64,000 bases of DNA from an uncultured Bacteroidales bacterium (GTDB lineage Bacteria > Bacteroidota > Bacteroidia > Bacteroidales > UBA932). The notes below the pieces were generated by a model. That model was not told the origin of the DNA. It saw nothing but the letters and a program-made list of their open reading frames with translations, and did not search any database. Shown piece by piece: positions 8,616 to 18,367 of the stretch. The translations under genes and the position numbers were made by a program. The number at the start of each line of letters is the position of its first letter. The first letter of the stretch is position 1. Location of the stretch: positions 81,813 through 145,812 of the forward strand of contig CASEOO010000030.1 in assembly GCA_949289565.1 (NCBI GenBank), given 5' to 3'.

Positions 8616-8713
8616 CTGCTATTTTTTTAAATATCAAATTATATTTTGAAAAAAATACAAAAATGCTGAGATTTCTAGCAGTTTGCAGTTTTCCCCATCT
8701 GCTTAAACAAAAA

Positions 8714-8738
8714 TTGCGGGGAATCAAATTCCCCGCAA
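8714..8738 (-). terminator. Terminator of the ribosomal protein operon
   Basis: A 10-bp GC-rich stem (arms 8714-8723 and 8729-8738, 5-nt loop) is followed on the minus strand by TTTTTGTTT. It begins 26 bp after the rpsC stop, showing that transcription ends after rpsC. Confidence 0.9.
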
Positions 8739-8763
8739 CAATTAACTGTATCCGTGTTCAGGA

Positions 8764-9516
8764 TTATTTGCTTTCCTTGCGGTCACCTCCGCGGTTTCTG
8801 CCGCCACGGCGACGTTCGCCACGGCCTCCCTGGCGTCCGCCATTGCTCTGAGCCTGGGTTGCAGAGATGCCTGCGTTAGGGGAGAGATCCCTCTTTCCGT
8901 AGACTTCACCTTTGCAGATCCATACTTTGATGCCGAGAACGCCGACTTTAGTGTGAGCTTCAGCCAATGCGTAGTCGATGTCTGCACGGAAAGTATGCAG
9001 AGGAGTACGGCCCTCCTTGAACATCTCGCTTCTGGCCATTTCAGCTCCGCCAAGACGTCCGCTGATCTGGATTTTGATGCCCTCTGCACCTACTCTCATA
9101 GTAGTGCCGATAGCCATTTTGATAGCACGCCTGTATGATACGCGGCCCTCTATCTGGCGGGCAATATTGTCAGCTACGAAGTGTGCATCCACTTCAGGCT
9201 TCTTCACTTCGAAGATGTTGATCTGGACATCCTTGCTGGTCACTTTCTTCAGCTCTTCCTTGAGCATATCCACTTCAGCTCCGCCTTTGCCGATGATGAC
9301 GCCTGGCCTGGCCGCGTGTATAGTCACTGTGATAAGCTTCAGAGTCCTCTCGATGACGATCTTGGAAAGGCCTGCCTTTGCAAGACGGTTAACGAGATAT
9401 TTGCGGATTTCGTAGTCTTCTGCGATTTTTGCCGCATAGTCACCACCACACCAGTTAGAGTCCCAACCACGGGTGATACCGATTCTGTTGCTGATAGGAT
9501 TTGTTTTCTGTCCCAT
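8764..9516 (-). CDS. rpsC: 30S ribosomal protein S3
   Basis: Component of the small-subunit head lining the mRNA entry channel. It begins [20 protein letters not shown] and contains the KH-type RNA-binding segment around [15 protein letters not shown]. At 250 residues it is longer than classical S3 (~230) because of a C-terminal tail of about 30 residues rich in R and G ([14 protein letters not shown]). It is the last gene of this seven-gene cluster, 3 bp after rplV, and is directly followed by a terminator. In most bacteria rplP would come next. Confidence 0.98.
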   Translation of the reverse strand: MGQKTNPISNRIGITRGWDSNWCGGDYAAKIAEDYEIRKYLVNRLAKAGLSKIVIERTLKLITVTIHAARPGVIIGKGGAEVDMLKEELKKVTSKDVQINIFEVKKPEVDAHFVADNIARQIEGRVSYRRAIKMAIGTTMRVGAEGIKIQISGRLGGAEMARSEMFKEGRTPLHTFRADIDYALAEAHTKVGVLGIKVWICKGEVYGKRDLSPNAGISATQAQSNGGRQGGRGERRRGGRNRGGDRKESK

Positions 9517-9519
9517 AAT

Positions 9520-9939
9520 TTATTCCTCCACTGTTGCTGGTTTCTTGACATCGAGGATGACGGTGATGTGGTTTGAACGCTTGCGGATTCTTCCAGCTCT
9601 TCCCTGAGGGCAAGGGCGGATTCTCTTGAGTGTCCTTCCTTCATTTACCATGAGGGTCTTGATATACACATTGCCGTAGTCCAGTTCGCTTGCTTTATCC
9701 TGGTTTTTAGCTTCCCAGTTAGCGATGGCGCTGCGCACCACTTTCTCAAGACTTATAGAAGCATGCTTCTTTGAGTATTTGAGAATATCGAGTGCCCTGT
9801 TCACTTCAACACCTCTGATAATGTCTGCCACCAGACGCATCTTGCGGGGTGAAGTAGGGACGTTGTTCAGTTTAGCTATAGCTGTCTGTTTCTTTTCAGC
9901 TTTCAGCCTCTCGGCCATTAATCTTTTACGAGCTCCCAT
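9520..9939 (-). CDS. rplV: 50S ribosomal protein L22
   Basis: Large-subunit protein whose extended hairpin lines the peptide exit tunnel. The region [20 protein letters not shown] is the conserved N-terminal helix region. The C-terminal loop [20 protein letters not shown] is the tunnel hairpin, which carries macrolide-resistance mutations in other bacteria. 139 residues; slightly extended N-terminus compared with the ~110 of E. coli. It lies between rpsS and rpsC in the standard order. Confidence 0.97.
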   Translation of the reverse strand: MGARKRLMAERLKAEKKQTAIAKLNNVPTSPRKMRLVADIIRGVEVNRALDILKYSKKHASISLEKVVRSAIANWEAKNQDKASELDYGNVYIKTLMVNEGRTLKRIRPCPQGRAGRIRKRSNHITVILDVKKPATVEE

Positions 9940-9958
9940 AATTCAATTTTCATTTTAA

Positions 9959-10228
9959 TTATTTACGATTGCCCGAATGGCCTCTGAATGTTCTTGTCGG
10001 TGCGAACTCTCCGAGCTTGTGGCCTACCATATTTTCAGTAACGTAAACAGGAATAAACTTGTTTCCATTATGAACTGCGATAGTGTGCCCTACGAAGTCA
10101 GGAGAGATCATACTTGCGCGTGACCAAGTCTTGACAACCTCTTTCTTCATGCTACCTTCATTCATAGCAAGAATTTTCTTTTCCAGGCTTGGCTGGATAT
10201 AAGGACCTTTTCTTAATGAACGACTCAT
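9959..10228 (-). CDS. rpsS: 30S ribosomal protein S19
   Basis: Small-subunit head protein contacting L5 and A-site tRNA. It starts [20 protein letters not shown] and ends with the conserved [16 protein letters not shown] segment. 89 residues is the standard length. It lies between rplB and rplV in the standard S10 order. Confidence 0.98.
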   Translation of the reverse strand: MSRSLRKGPYIQPSLEKKILAMNEGSMKKEVVKTWSRASMISPDFVGHTIAVHNGNKFIPVYVTENMVGHKLGEFAPTRTFRGHSGNRK

Positions 10229-10249
10229 AATCTCTAAAGTTTTATTCCG

Positions 10250-11074
10250 TTATTTTTTCCTTCTTTCAATGATAAACCTGTTTGAAGCGCTCTTAGGATT
10301 ACGTGTCTTGTAGCCCTTAGCTGGCAGACCCTTGCGTGAACGTGGATGTCCACCTGATGCACGGCCTTCACCACCACCCATCGGGTGATCTACCGGGTTC
10401 ATTACGACACCCCTGTTGCGAGGCCTGCGTCCAAGCCATCTGTTACGTCCGGCCTTGCCGTGTGACTCCAAATTGTGGTCTGGATTAGATACAGTGCCCA
10501 CAGTTGCACGGCAGGTCACGAGCACCATCCTGGTCTCGCCTGAAGGGAGACGTACGATAGCGTGATTGCCTTCGCGTGCCGCCAGCTGGGCGAATGCACC
10601 TGCGCTGCGCGCCATGGCTGCACCCTGTCCCGGATGGAGTTCGATGTTGTGGATCAGTGTACCAAGCGGAATTTCAGAGAGTGGAAGAGTGTTGCCCACT
10701 TCAGGAGCCACGCCTGGGCCTGAAGCGATTACCTGCCCTACTTTCAGTCCGTTAGGAGCGATGATATATTTCTTTACACCATCTTCATATTTTACAAGTG
10801 CGATACGTGCGCTGCGGTTCGGATCGTACTCGATAGTCATTACAGTAGCCTTGCAGTCGTCTTTGTCACGACGGAAGTCTACGATACGGTACATTCTCTT
10901 GTGACCGCCGCCAATGTAGCGCATAGTCATTTTACCCTGGTTGTTTCGTCCGCCTGATTTCTTGAGCGGAGCCAACAGAGATTTCTCAGGAACTTTGCAG
11001 GTAATGTCGTCAAAAGCACTAATTACCTTGTTTCTCTGTCCCGGGGTTACCGGTTTGAATTTTCTTACTGCCAT
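10250..11074 (-). CDS. rplB: 50S ribosomal protein L2
   Basis: Core large-subunit protein needed for subunit joining and the peptidyl transferase region. The C-terminal [20 protein letters not shown] segment holds the conserved histidine near the catalytic centre. The N-terminus ([17 protein letters not shown]) and the total of 274 residues are typical. Upstream neighbour rplW is 11 bp away. Confidence 0.99.
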   Translation of the reverse strand: MAVRKFKPVTPGQRNKVISAFDDITCKVPEKSLLAPLKKSGGRNNQGKMTMRYIGGGHKRMYRIVDFRRDKDDCKATVMTIEYDPNRSARIALVKYEDGVKKYIIAPNGLKVGQVIASGPGVAPEVGNTLPLSEIPLGTLIHNIELHPGQGAAMARSAGAFAQLAAREGNHAIVRLPSGETRMVLVTCRATVGTVSNPDHNLESHGKAGRNRWLGRRPRNRGVVMNPVDHPMGGGEGRASGGHPRSRKGLPAKGYKTRNPKSASNRFIIERRKK

Positions 11075-11085
11075 TGTACAATACC

Positions 11086-11379
11086 TTAAATGTTACTATA
11101 GAAATCTATCTTGTCATCACCAGCGAGTGTGACATATGCTTTCTTGAAGTGATTGTCACGGCCCTGGAGCATGCCAGACTTGGTGTAGCGGGATTTCTTT
11201 TTCCCGTGATAGTTCAATGTGTTGACTGAAGCCACGGACACATTGTACATCTGCTCTACAGCGGCCTTGATCTGAAGTTTGTTGGCATCACGGTCAACGA
11301 TGAAGCCATAGCGGTTCAACTTTTCGCCCTGAACCGTCATTTTTTCAGTTACTATAGGCTTAATGATAATTCCCATCAC
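11086..11379 (-). CDS. rplW: 50S ribosomal protein L23
   Basis: Protein at the exit-tunnel mouth that docks trigger factor and SRP. The [10 protein letters not shown] start motif and the [19 protein letters not shown] segment are characteristic. 97 residues, normal. The first codons allow a start at either of two adjacent ATGs (MMG). It sits between rplD and rplB. Confidence 0.96.
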   Translation of the reverse strand: MMGIIIKPIVTEKMTVQGEKLNRYGFIVDRDANKLQIKAAVEQMYNVSVASVNTLNYHGKKKSRYTKSGMLQGRDNHFKKAYVTLAGDDKIDFYSNI

Positions 11380-11406
11380 TTGATTCTTTAATTGGTCCTT
11401 GACCGT

Positions 11407-12033
11407 TTATTTGATTCTAGACTCGATTATATCCTGCACGCCGTCAACCATTACCATTGAATATGCGTTCATGATGGTGTATGTGTTGATTTCATCCACA
11501 GTGATCACCTTTACATAAGGGATGTTGCGTGAAGAAAGGTATATGTTCTGAGAATTCTGAGGAAGAACAAACAGCACTTTCCTGTCCCCTGCCTTCAGGT
11601 TTTTCAGAATCTGGATGAACTCTTTCGTCTTAGGAGCTTCCATGGCGAATGGCTCAACCATGATGAGAGCATTTTCCTTCACCTTGTAAGAGAGTGCGGA
11701 GAATCTGGCGAGCTGTTTGAGCTTCTTGTTCAGCTTTGTGCGGTAGCAGCGCGGCTTAGGTCCGAATACTCGTCCGCCGCCTACGTAGATGCCGGCCTTC
11801 AAGCTGCCGTGGCGTGCGCCGCCTGAGCCTTTCTGGCGGATCAGCTTCTTGGTGCTGTAAGCCACCTCGCTGCGGTCCTTTGTCTTGGCTGTGCCCTGCC
11901 TCTGGTTGGCCAGATACTGTTTTACATCGAGATAAATTGCATGGTCGTTAGGTTCGATGCCGAAGATGGCATCATTAAGGACAACCTTCTTTCCGGATTC
12001 TGTTCCGTCAATCTTGTAAACTGACAATTCCAT
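11407..12033 (-). CDS. rplD: 50S ribosomal protein L4
   Basis: Large-subunit protein with a globular domain and a long loop reaching the exit tunnel. The loop region [20 protein letters not shown] with the following [11 protein letters not shown] is visible. 208 residues, normal. In E. coli L4 autoregulates the S10 operon through a leader; no equivalent leader can be asserted here. It lies 4 bp after rplC. Confidence 0.97.
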   Translation of the reverse strand: MELSVYKIDGTESGKKVVLNDAIFGIEPNDHAIYLDVKQYLANQRQGTAKTKDRSEVAYSTKKLIRQKGSGGARHGSLKAGIYVGGGRVFGPKPRCYRTKLNKKLKQLARFSALSYKVKENALIMVEPFAMEAPKTKEFIQILKNLKAGDRKVLFVLPQNSQNIYLSSRNIPYVKVITVDEINTYTIMNAYSMVMVDGVQDIIESRIK

Positions 12034-12037
12034 AGCC

Positions 12038-12661
12038 TTAATCCTCCAAAATTACATATGAACCCTTTGCTCCTGGTACAGAGCCTTTCAGAACGAGAAG
12101 GTTGTTCTCAGGGATGATTTTCACCACCTCGAGGTTGAAAATCTTCACTCTTTCGTTGCCCATATGCCCTGCCATGCGCATGCCTTTGAATACGCGTGAA
12201 GGCCAAGATGATGCACCGAGTGAACCCGGGTGACGGAGCCTGTTGTGCTGGCCATGGGTCTGCCCGCCTACTCCGGCGAAGCCATGACGTTTCACAACTC
12301 CCTGGAAACCTTTACCTTTGGAAGTACCGACAACGTCAATGTATGCTGTGTCTGCGAAGACATCGGCTACAGTCAGGACGTCGCCTAATTTAAGATCCTG
12401 AGCGAAATCCGCCTTGAATTCGACGAGTTTGCGCTTAGGGGTGGTTCCTGCCTTTGCGAAGTGCCCCAAAAGAGGCTTGCTGGCGTGCTTTTCTGAAATT
12501 TCGTCATAGGCAAGCTGTACAGCGGCATAACCATCTTTTTCTACTGTACGAATCTGCGTAACAACACACGGACCAGCCTCAACTACGGTGCATGGAATAT
12601 TTTTTCCATCAGCACCGAAAACGGAAGTCATTCCGATTTTCTTTCCAATTAATCCAGGCAT
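12038..12661 (-). CDS. rplC: 50S ribosomal protein L3
   Basis: Early assembly protein of the 50S subunit near the peptidyl transferase centre. It begins [20 protein letters not shown] and contains the [20 protein letters not shown] segment. 207 residues, normal. It is the first gene of the operon: a promoter with both boxes lies 62-91 bp upstream, and the next gene on that side (cdaA) is divergent. The usual upstream partner rpsJ is absent. Confidence 0.98.
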   Translation of the reverse strand: MPGLIGKKIGMTSVFGADGKNIPCTVVEAGPCVVTQIRTVEKDGYAAVQLAYDEISEKHASKPLLGHFAKAGTTPKRKLVEFKADFAQDLKLGDVLTVADVFADTAYIDVVGTSKGKGFQGVVKRHGFAGVGGQTHGQHNRLRHPGSLGASSWPSRVFKGMRMAGHMGNERVKIFNLEVVKIIPENNLLVLKGSVPGAKGSYVILED

Positions 12662-12722
12662 TGGTTTGTTTAATTAACTGTTTATTAATGACTTAATCTC
12701 CGCAATACTTTTTTGCGGGCTG

Positions 12723-12752
12723 CAAATATACAATTAATATTTTAATTTTCAA
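12723..12752 (-). promoter_or_regulatory. Promoter of the rplC-rpsC ribosomal protein operon
   Basis: TATATTTG (12723-12730) and TTGA (12749-12752) on the minus strand, 18 bp apart, match the two boxes of the Bacteroidota promoter. The predicted leader of ~55 nt begins in a small inverted repeat (12700-12705 with 12713-12718). Confidence 0.75.
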
Positions 12753-12775
12753 TCTATTGAGCCAAAAAATAATTC

Positions 12776-12809
12776 TTTGTCGTCTGTTCGCGAGAATTTA
12801 GTATCTTTG
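12776..12809 (+). promoter_or_regulatory. Promoter of the cdaA-mutS2 operon
   Basis: TTTG at 12776-12779 and TATCTTTG at 12802-12809 with a 22-bp gap. Divergent from the ribosomal promoter, with about 24 bp between the -33 boxes. Confidence 0.65.
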
Positions 12810-12840
12810 CAAAGATTAACTGACAGTGATTTTGCTTGGG

Positions 12841-13638
12841 ATGTTCGGCTTCTTGAATCTGACATTCATAGACGTGCTCGACATATTGCTCGTGGCTCTT
12901 ATCGTATTTGTGGTGTTCCGCTGGATCAGAGGGACATCGGCTATGAGCATTTTCGTCGCCATCATTTCATTGTATGTGGTCTGGGCCGTAGTCAGCGCGT
13001 TCAATATGAAGCTGATGTCAGCCATTATGGGGCAAGTGCTGGATGTCGGAGTCCTGGCTCTCATCGTGATTTTCCAGCCTGAAATCCGCAAATTCCTGAT
13101 AAGATTCGGAAGCCGGTATCTCATGGAAGTGGGCCAGAACGGGTTCATTGGGAAATTGTTCGGAAACAAGGCCAGGACCATGGGCAGCGCCACCGTCAAG
13201 GAGGTCACGGAAGCATGCCGCTCCATGTCAGAACAGAAGACAGGCGCACTGATAGTCATCCCTCACAAGTCCCCGATAGATTTTGTGATAGAAACGGGGG
13301 ACAGGATAGACGCCATTATCAGCAAGCGGCTGATTATGAATATCTTTTTCAAGAATTCTCCTCTTCATGACGGGGCGATGGTGATGAGTACGGACCATAT
13401 CATTGCGGCCAGATGTACGTTGCCGATTACGGAAAAGACAGATATCCCGGCGCATTACGGCATGAGGCACAAGGCCGCCATAGGCATATCGGAGATGACA
13501 GACGTGGATGTGATAGTGGTGTCGGAGGAGACGGGCCAGATTTCGTTCGTCAAAGGAGGGACTATCACATCGTTGAGCAATGCGAACGAGCTGCAGCTAT
13601 TGTTGAACAATTCTTTCGCTAAATGGCAGGAGGGATAG
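12841..13638 (+). CDS. cdaA: Diadenylate cyclase CdaA (membrane-bound DAC protein)
   Basis: Makes the second messenger cyclic di-AMP from two ATP. The N-terminal ~90 residues contain about three membrane helices (ILLVALIVFVVF, AIISLYVVWAVV, VLALIVIF). The cytoplasmic DAC domain shows its two active-site motifs, DGA in SPLHDGAMVM and RH in GMRHKAAIGI. The chosen ATG gives 265 residues; an in-frame GTG at 12826 is too close to the predicted transcription start to be favoured. The stop is 3 bp before mutS2. No GlmM or CdaR gene is adjacent, unlike in Firmicutes. Confidence 0.94.
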   Translation: MFGFLNLTFIDVLDILLVALIVFVVFRWIRGTSAMSIFVAIISLYVVWAVVSAFNMKLMSAIMGQVLDVGVLALIVIFQPEIRKFLIRFGSRYLMEVGQNGFIGKLFGNKARTMGSATVKEVTEACRSMSEQKTGALIVIPHKSPIDFVIETGDRIDAIISKRLIMNIFFKNSPLHDGAMVMSTDHIIAARCTLPITEKTDIPAHYGMRHKAAIGISEMTDVDVIVVSEETGQISFVKGGTITSLSNANELQLLLNNSFAKWQEG

Positions 13639-13641
13639 ACT

Positions 13642-16194
13642 TTGGAAGAGGTAAAGGAAAATATCGACATCAGGCTGGAACAGAAACTGGGCTTTGACAG
13701 GATACGGAAAGCGGTTGCCGACAGGTGCGCTACGGAATATGCTTCCGGTAGGGCCATGGAAGAAACTTTCGTCAACGATGAAAAGGTCATTACGGAAAGG
13801 CTGCGGCTGACCGACGAGATGAGGCTTATTCTCATGTTTGAGGAAAGCTTCCCTTCCAGCGGCTATATAGACTGCGCCGGTTTCCTGAAACTTCTTGAGA
13901 TGCCGGCATCATATATAAATCTGGTCTCTCTGCGCAAGCTGAGGACCATGCTGGAGACCGTCAGAAAAATCACGGCCTTTTTTTCTTCTGTCAAGGACGG
14001 AATATATCCGGCGCTCAAGAAAATGTCGGCCTCTGTGATGGCTTTCCCTGAAGTGCAGCGCAGGACAGACCAGATACTTGACAGGTACGGGGAAGTGAAA
14101 GACACTGCCTCTGAAGAGCTGGCCTCTATCAGAAAGTCTCTGAAAGACACTGAGGGGGTCATTTCCAGGAGGGTCAACGCCATCCTTAAAAAGATGCAGG
14201 ACGAAGGCGTCGCGGACAAGGATGCTTCTGTGTCAGTCAGAGATGGAAAGCTTCTGATACCTGTCCCGGCAGTGAACAAAAAGAAAGTTCCGGGCTTCAT
14301 TTATGATGAGTCTTCATCAGGCAAGACATCGTTCATCGAGCCAGCCGAAATAGTGGAGCTGGACAACAGAATCAAAGAGCTCAAGTTTGCAGAAAACCGC
14401 GAAATTCTCAGAATATTGACGATATTTTCAGATTTTCTCAGACCATACATCCCGGACTTGCTGATGACTGCCGAGTATATGGGAGAAATCGATTTCCTTA
14501 TGGCCAAGGCCAATGTGGCACTGGACATGATAGCAGGCATGCCTGTCATCTCTTCTACAGGAGAGATGAGCATAAGGAAGGCCCGCCATCCTCTCCTGGA
14601 AAAAGCTCTCCGGAGGGAAAAGAAAGAAATCGTTCCGCTGACCGTCACCCTGACTGACAAAAAGAGGATTCTGATGATATCCGGTCCTAATGCCGGAGGA
14701 AAGTCTGTATGTCTCAAGACTGTCGGGCTTCTTCAGTATATGTTTCAATGGGGAATGCTCATTCCGACATCGGAGACATCGGAAATGCTGATATTCGACC
14801 GTATAATGGTCGATATAGGAGATGACCAGTCTATCGACAATGATTTGAGCACCTATAGCTCGTTCCTCGCCAATATGAGGGAGGTGATGTCCTGTGCGGA
14901 CGACCGTACACTCGTGCTGATAGACGAGTTCGGGTCAGGCACCGAGCCTGCCGCGGGAGGGGCTATAGCAGAGGCGATTCTTGCCGAGCTGGACAGGAGA
15001 GGTGTTTATGGAGTGCTCACTACGCATTATACAAATCTCAAATTGTATGCTTCCGGGGCGGATACGCATGTGGTGAACGGTGCCATGATGTTCGATGTGC
15101 AGAATATTGCCCCTCTGTTTAAACTGGAAACAGGCCTGCCTGGCAATTCTTTCGCTTTTGAACTTGCCAGGAAGATGGGCCTTCCTGAATCTATAGTGAA
15201 GGATGCGGAGAGCCGGGCGGGTGACGAGTTTGTGGGAATTGAGCGGAATCTCAGGAGGATAGCGCGCAATAGAAAGGCTCTTGACGAGAAACTGGAGCGC
15301 ATCAGGAATACCGACAGGACGCTGGAAAGCATTACTGACAAGTATCAGAAAGAACTGCTTGAGATACGGAAGCGAAAGAAAGAAATTCTGGATGAAGCCG
15401 CGAAAGAGGCTCAGGAGATAGTGGCAGGGGCGAACCGGCAGGTGGAAAACACCATCAAGACCATTAAGGAGGCGCAGGCTGAGAAGGAAATCACCAAGGA
15501 AGCCAGGAAGGAGCTGCAGAATTTCGTGTCTGTCCTGACCAGGAAGAAAGAGCAGGAGCAGAAAGAGAAAGATGACTATATAGAAAGAAAAATCAGGCAG
15601 ATTGATGCGCGCAAGGAGAGGGCGCGCCAGAGAAAGCTTCAGCGTGCCGACGAGAAGACCCGCATGGAGATGGAGGCGCAGGCTGAAGAGCAGAGAAAGC
15701 TGGAGGAATTCAGGAATGCCCCGCTGAAACCTGGCGAAAAAGTGCGGATAAAGTCCAACGGCATGGTGGGCGAGATTGCCAAGGTGTCGTCAAAGGCCAT
15801 AGTGGTGAATATAGGGAACATCAGTTCGAAACTTTCGCCCGACAAGGTGGAGCGCATTACTTCCAACGAGTACAGGGATGCGGTGAAGGTCTCAGCGCCT
15901 AAAGTGTCTGCTGTGCATATAGATTCATCTATTTCGGAGAGAAAGTTGAATTTCAGCCCGGAACTGGATGTGAGGGGGGAGAGGCTGAATGATGCGATAG
16001 AGAAAGTGACGAAATATATTGACGATGCAGTCATGCTGAGCATTCCGAGTGTGAGGATTATACATGGAAAGGGAACAGGGGTGCTCCGGGATGAAATACA
16101 GAAGCTGCTGAGGACCATGCCGGGCGTGGAAAAAGTCGCGGACGAACATATACAGTTCGGGGGCACGGGAGTCACTGTGGTGACATTGTATTGA
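13642..16194 (+). CDS. mutS2: MutS2 family ATPase with Smr domain
   Basis: MutS-like ATPase linked in other bacteria to suppression of recombination and to rescue of collided ribosomes. The Walker A motif GPNAGGKS lies near residue 350, followed by STYSSFLANM and the Walker B region LVLIDEFGSGTEP. A long charged coiled coil spans roughly residues 510-690. The Smr nuclease domain closes the protein (LDVRGERLNDA, then IIHGKGTGVLR). At 850 residues it is complete. The start is TTG, 3 bp after the cdaA stop, since no ATG precedes the conserved N-terminus. Confidence 0.95.
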   Translation: MEEVKENIDIRLEQKLGFDRIRKAVADRCATEYASGRAMEETFVNDEKVITERLRLTDEMRLILMFEESFPSSGYIDCAGFLKLLEMPASYINLVSLRKLRTMLETVRKITAFFSSVKDGIYPALKKMSASVMAFPEVQRRTDQILDRYGEVKDTASEELASIRKSLKDTEGVISRRVNAILKKMQDEGVADKDASVSVRDGKLLIPVPAVNKKKVPGFIYDESSSGKTSFIEPAEIVELDNRIKELKFAENREILRILTIFSDFLRPYIPDLLMTAEYMGEIDFLMAKANVALDMIAGMPVISSTGEMSIRKARHPLLEKALRREKKEIVPLTVTLTDKKRILMISGPNAGGKSVCLKTVGLLQYMFQWGMLIPTSETSEMLIFDRIMVDIGDDQSIDNDLSTYSSFLANMREVMSCADDRTLVLIDEFGSGTEPAAGGAIAEAILAELDRRGVYGVLTTHYTNLKLYASGADTHVVNGAMMFDVQNIAPLFKLETGLPGNSFAFELARKMGLPESIVKDAESRAGDEFVGIERNLRRIARNRKALDEKLERIRNTDRTLESITDKYQKELLEIRKRKKEILDEAAKEAQEIVAGANRQVENTIKTIKEAQAEKEITKEARKELQNFVSVLTRKKEQEQKEKDDYIERKIRQIDARKERARQRKLQRADEKTRMEMEAQAEEQRKLEEFRNAPLKPGEKVRIKSNGMVGEIAKVSSKAIVVNIGNISSKLSPDKVERITSNEYRDAVKVSAPKVSAVHIDSSISERKLNFSPELDVRGERLNDAIEKVTKYIDDAVMLSIPSVRIIHGKGTGVLRDEIQKLLRTMPGVEKVADEHIQFGGTGVTVVTLY

Positions 16195-16271
16195 ATTATC
16201 GCCGGAATCGGTGTGTGCTGCGGGCTTGCATTGAATCAGACATTGGCCGTCAGGCCATAAATATTAAGAAC

Positions 16272-16673
16272 ATGAGAGGAGAGGGTGACAGGAGGAAAAG
16301 AGTGGGGAGGCGCGGAGAGGATATTGCGGCGGCGTTTCTGGTGGATGCAGGGCATACTGTGCTGGCGAGGAACTGGAGGGCCGGGCATCTGGAGCTGGAT
16401 ATCGTATCGATGGCTGCTGACGGAATACATTTTGTAGAGGTGAAGAGCCGCGTTGTGCCTATGGCGGCGTCTCCGGAGGACAGTGTGGGACCGGGGAAAA
16501 TGAGGAGGATGGCGGCCGCCGCGGGGGCTTGGCTGAGCGAGAACGGAAAGACTGACATGGACTGCTATTTCGATGTGGTCAGCGTTTCATTCAGCATCGA
16601 CAGCTACAGCGTGGAGTATTTTCCTCAGGCTTTCATCCCGATCGGGATTCAGCTCGGAGGAGGCAGATTTTGA
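16272..16673 (+). CDS. yraN: YraN family protein (UPF0102), endonuclease-fold
   Basis: Small protein with a restriction-endonuclease-like fold. GRRGEDIAAAFLVDAGHTVL, the strand LELDIVSM and FVEVKSR give the E-(x)n-D-(x)n-ExK pattern of this fold. The biological role in the family is not established. I chose ATG 16272 (133 residues), which matches family length; a longer frame exists from TTG 16191 but its first 27 residues show no family similarity. It follows mutS2 in the same operon. Confidence 0.88.
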   Translation: MRGEGDRRKRVGRRGEDIAAAFLVDAGHTVLARNWRAGHLELDIVSMAADGIHFVEVKSRVVPMAASPEDSVGPGKMRRMAAAAGAWLSENGKTDMDCYFDVVSVSFSIDSYSVEYFPQAFIPIGIQLGGGRF

Positions 16674-16685
16674 ACAGGTAAAACA

Positions 16686-17789
16686 ATGACCGATATGAAC
16701 AGCAATTTCTATTGTGTAATAATGGCTGGCGGCATAGGAACGAGATTCTGGCCTATGAGCAGAGCCGCGCGGCCTAAGCAATTTCTGGAGATAGCGGAGA
16801 CGGGGAAGTCTTTTCTTCGTGATACTTATGACCGTTTTGCCGGAATAGTGCCTCAGGAGAATATACTCGTGGTCACAACGGACCGTCTCGGAAGCCTGGT
16901 GAGGGAGCAGATTCCAGAGCTGGAGGAAAAGAATCTGCTGCTTGAGCCTTATGGGCGTGACACGGCTCCTTGCATAGCTTATGCTTCTTATGTCTTGCTG
17001 AAGCGGAATCCTGATGCGACGATGGTGGTGACTCCGGCTGACCATATCATACGCGACACGGATGCATTCAGAGAGGATATCCTGGCGGCGATGGAGTATT
17101 CTTCCTGCCGTGATGTGCTGATGACTCTGGGGCTGAAGCCGACGAGGCCTGATCCGAATTACGGATATATCCAGGTGAGCGGAGGCAGGTGCAGCGGAGA
17201 CAGGCATGAGGCCGTGAAGGTGAAGACTTTCACTGAGAAGCCGGATGTGGAGCTGGCAAAAGTATTCATCAGCTCCGGTGAGTTTTTCTGGAATTCAGGT
17301 ATTTTCGTGTGGCGGGCGGATTCCATACGTTCGGAGATGGAAAGATGTCTCCCGGAGGTGACACGTTTGTTTGCCGGGTGGGAAAATGCCATAGGAAGTC
17401 CTGTGGAGGACATGTTCATAGAGAAAGCGTATTCTGACTGCATCAAGATTTCCATCGATTACGGCGTGATGGAGAAGACGGCGAAGGCTTGGCTGTATCC
17501 TGCCAGGTTCAGATGGGCCGATGTGGGCACTTGGGAGTCTCTGTACAATATTGTCAAGAAAAAGGATGAGAACGGCAACGTAACCAATGCTCATTTTATC
17601 CTTTCGAAGGACAGCGTGGAGTCGCTGGTGGTGTCGGAGAATAAAGGCAAGCTCATGGCTATTTCGGGGTTGAAGGATTTCGTGGTGATAGACACTGATG
17701 ATGTGCTGCTGATATGCCCGAAGAGCGACAAGCATGTAAAGGACATTATGTCAGGCTTGGCGATGCCGGGATATGAGCAGTTCAAATAA
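16686..17789 (+). CDS. manC: Mannose-1-phosphate guanylyltransferase
   Basis: Forms GDP-mannose from mannose-1-phosphate and GTP for polysaccharide and glycoprotein synthesis. The nucleotidyltransferase loop reads MAGGIGTRFWPMSR with KQFLEI following. FTEKPD and the segment ADVGTWESLY are typical of the family. At 367 residues it is the single-domain form without the isomerase domain found in longer ManC proteins. The gene sits 12 bp after yraN and overlaps the upstream extension of yqeY. Confidence 0.93.
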   Translation: MTDMNSNFYCVIMAGGIGTRFWPMSRAARPKQFLEIAETGKSFLRDTYDRFAGIVPQENILVVTTDRLGSLVREQIPELEEKNLLLEPYGRDTAPCIAYASYVLLKRNPDATMVVTPADHIIRDTDAFREDILAAMEYSSCRDVLMTLGLKPTRPDPNYGYIQVSGGRCSGDRHEAVKVKTFTEKPDVELAKVFISSGEFFWNSGIFVWRADSIRSEMERCLPEVTRLFAGWENAIGSPVEDMFIEKAYSDCIKISIDYGVMEKTAKAWLYPARFRWADVGTWESLYNIVKKKDENGNVTNAHFILSKDSVESLVVSENKGKLMAISGLKDFVVIDTDDVLLICPKSDKHVKDIMSGLAMPGYEQFK

Positions 17790-17820
17790 CGAAGATGTGA
17801 AATATGTAAAAAGGAGAGAT

Positions 17821-18270
17821 ATGGAACTCGAAAAACAGATTCAGGCAGACATGGTTTCTGCCATTAAGGCAAAAGAGGCTGTGCGCCTCGCCGCCCTTAG
17901 GGGCATAAAAGCGGCGATACTTCTCGCCAAGACTTCCGAGGGGGCGAATGGAGAAGTGTCAGATGCGGACATAGTGAAAATTATCGGCAAGCTGGTGAAG
18001 CAGCGCAAGGAGAGCGCGGAAATCTATGCACAGCAGGGCCGGCAGGAGCTGGCCGAGAACGAGCTGGCCGAGGCCGCGGCCATGGAGGTGTATCTTCCCA
18101 AGCAGCTGTCAGAAGCCGAGGTGGAGGCTGAGCTTCAGAAAATCATCGCCGAGACCGGGGCTTCCAAGATGTCGGATATGGGCAAGGTAATGGGCGTGGC
18201 CACCAAGCGTCTGGCAGGCCAGGCCGATGGAAAGCTCATTTCCACTCTGGTGAAGAAGCTGCTGAGCTGA
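17821..18270 (+). CDS. yqeY: GatB/YqeY domain protein
   Basis: Small helical protein related to the tail domain of the GatB subunit of amidotransferase; proposed tRNA-binding, but the cellular role is unproven. The N-terminus MELEKQIQADMVSAIKAKEA and the LVKQRKESAEIYAQQGRQEL segment are family hallmarks. I chose ATG 17821 (149 residues), which matches family length; an upstream in-frame ATG at 17773 would overlap the manC end and adds an uncharacteristic segment. It is the last gene of the cdaA operon. Confidence 0.92.
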   Translation: MELEKQIQADMVSAIKAKEAVRLAALRGIKAAILLAKTSEGANGEVSDADIVKIIGKLVKQRKESAEIYAQQGRQELAENELAEAAAMEVYLPKQLSEAEVEAELQKIIAETGASKMSDMGKVMGVATKRLAGQADGKLISTLVKKLLS

Positions 18271-18320
18271 GTCGCGGTGCATGTTGCGTTACGGCCTCTG
18301 AATCGGCAAATTTTAGATAC

Positions 18321-18361
18321 AAAAAGGCTAACTCAATGATTAATTTTGAGTTAGCCTTTTT
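18321..18361 (-). terminator. Terminator of tRNA-Leu (bidirectional)
   Basis: A perfect 16-bp inverted repeat with A5/T5 ends (arms 18321-18336 and 18346-18361) and a 9-nt loop lies between yqeY and the tRNA. It can terminate both converging transcripts. Confidence 0.9.
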
Positions 18362-18367
18362 TATAGG

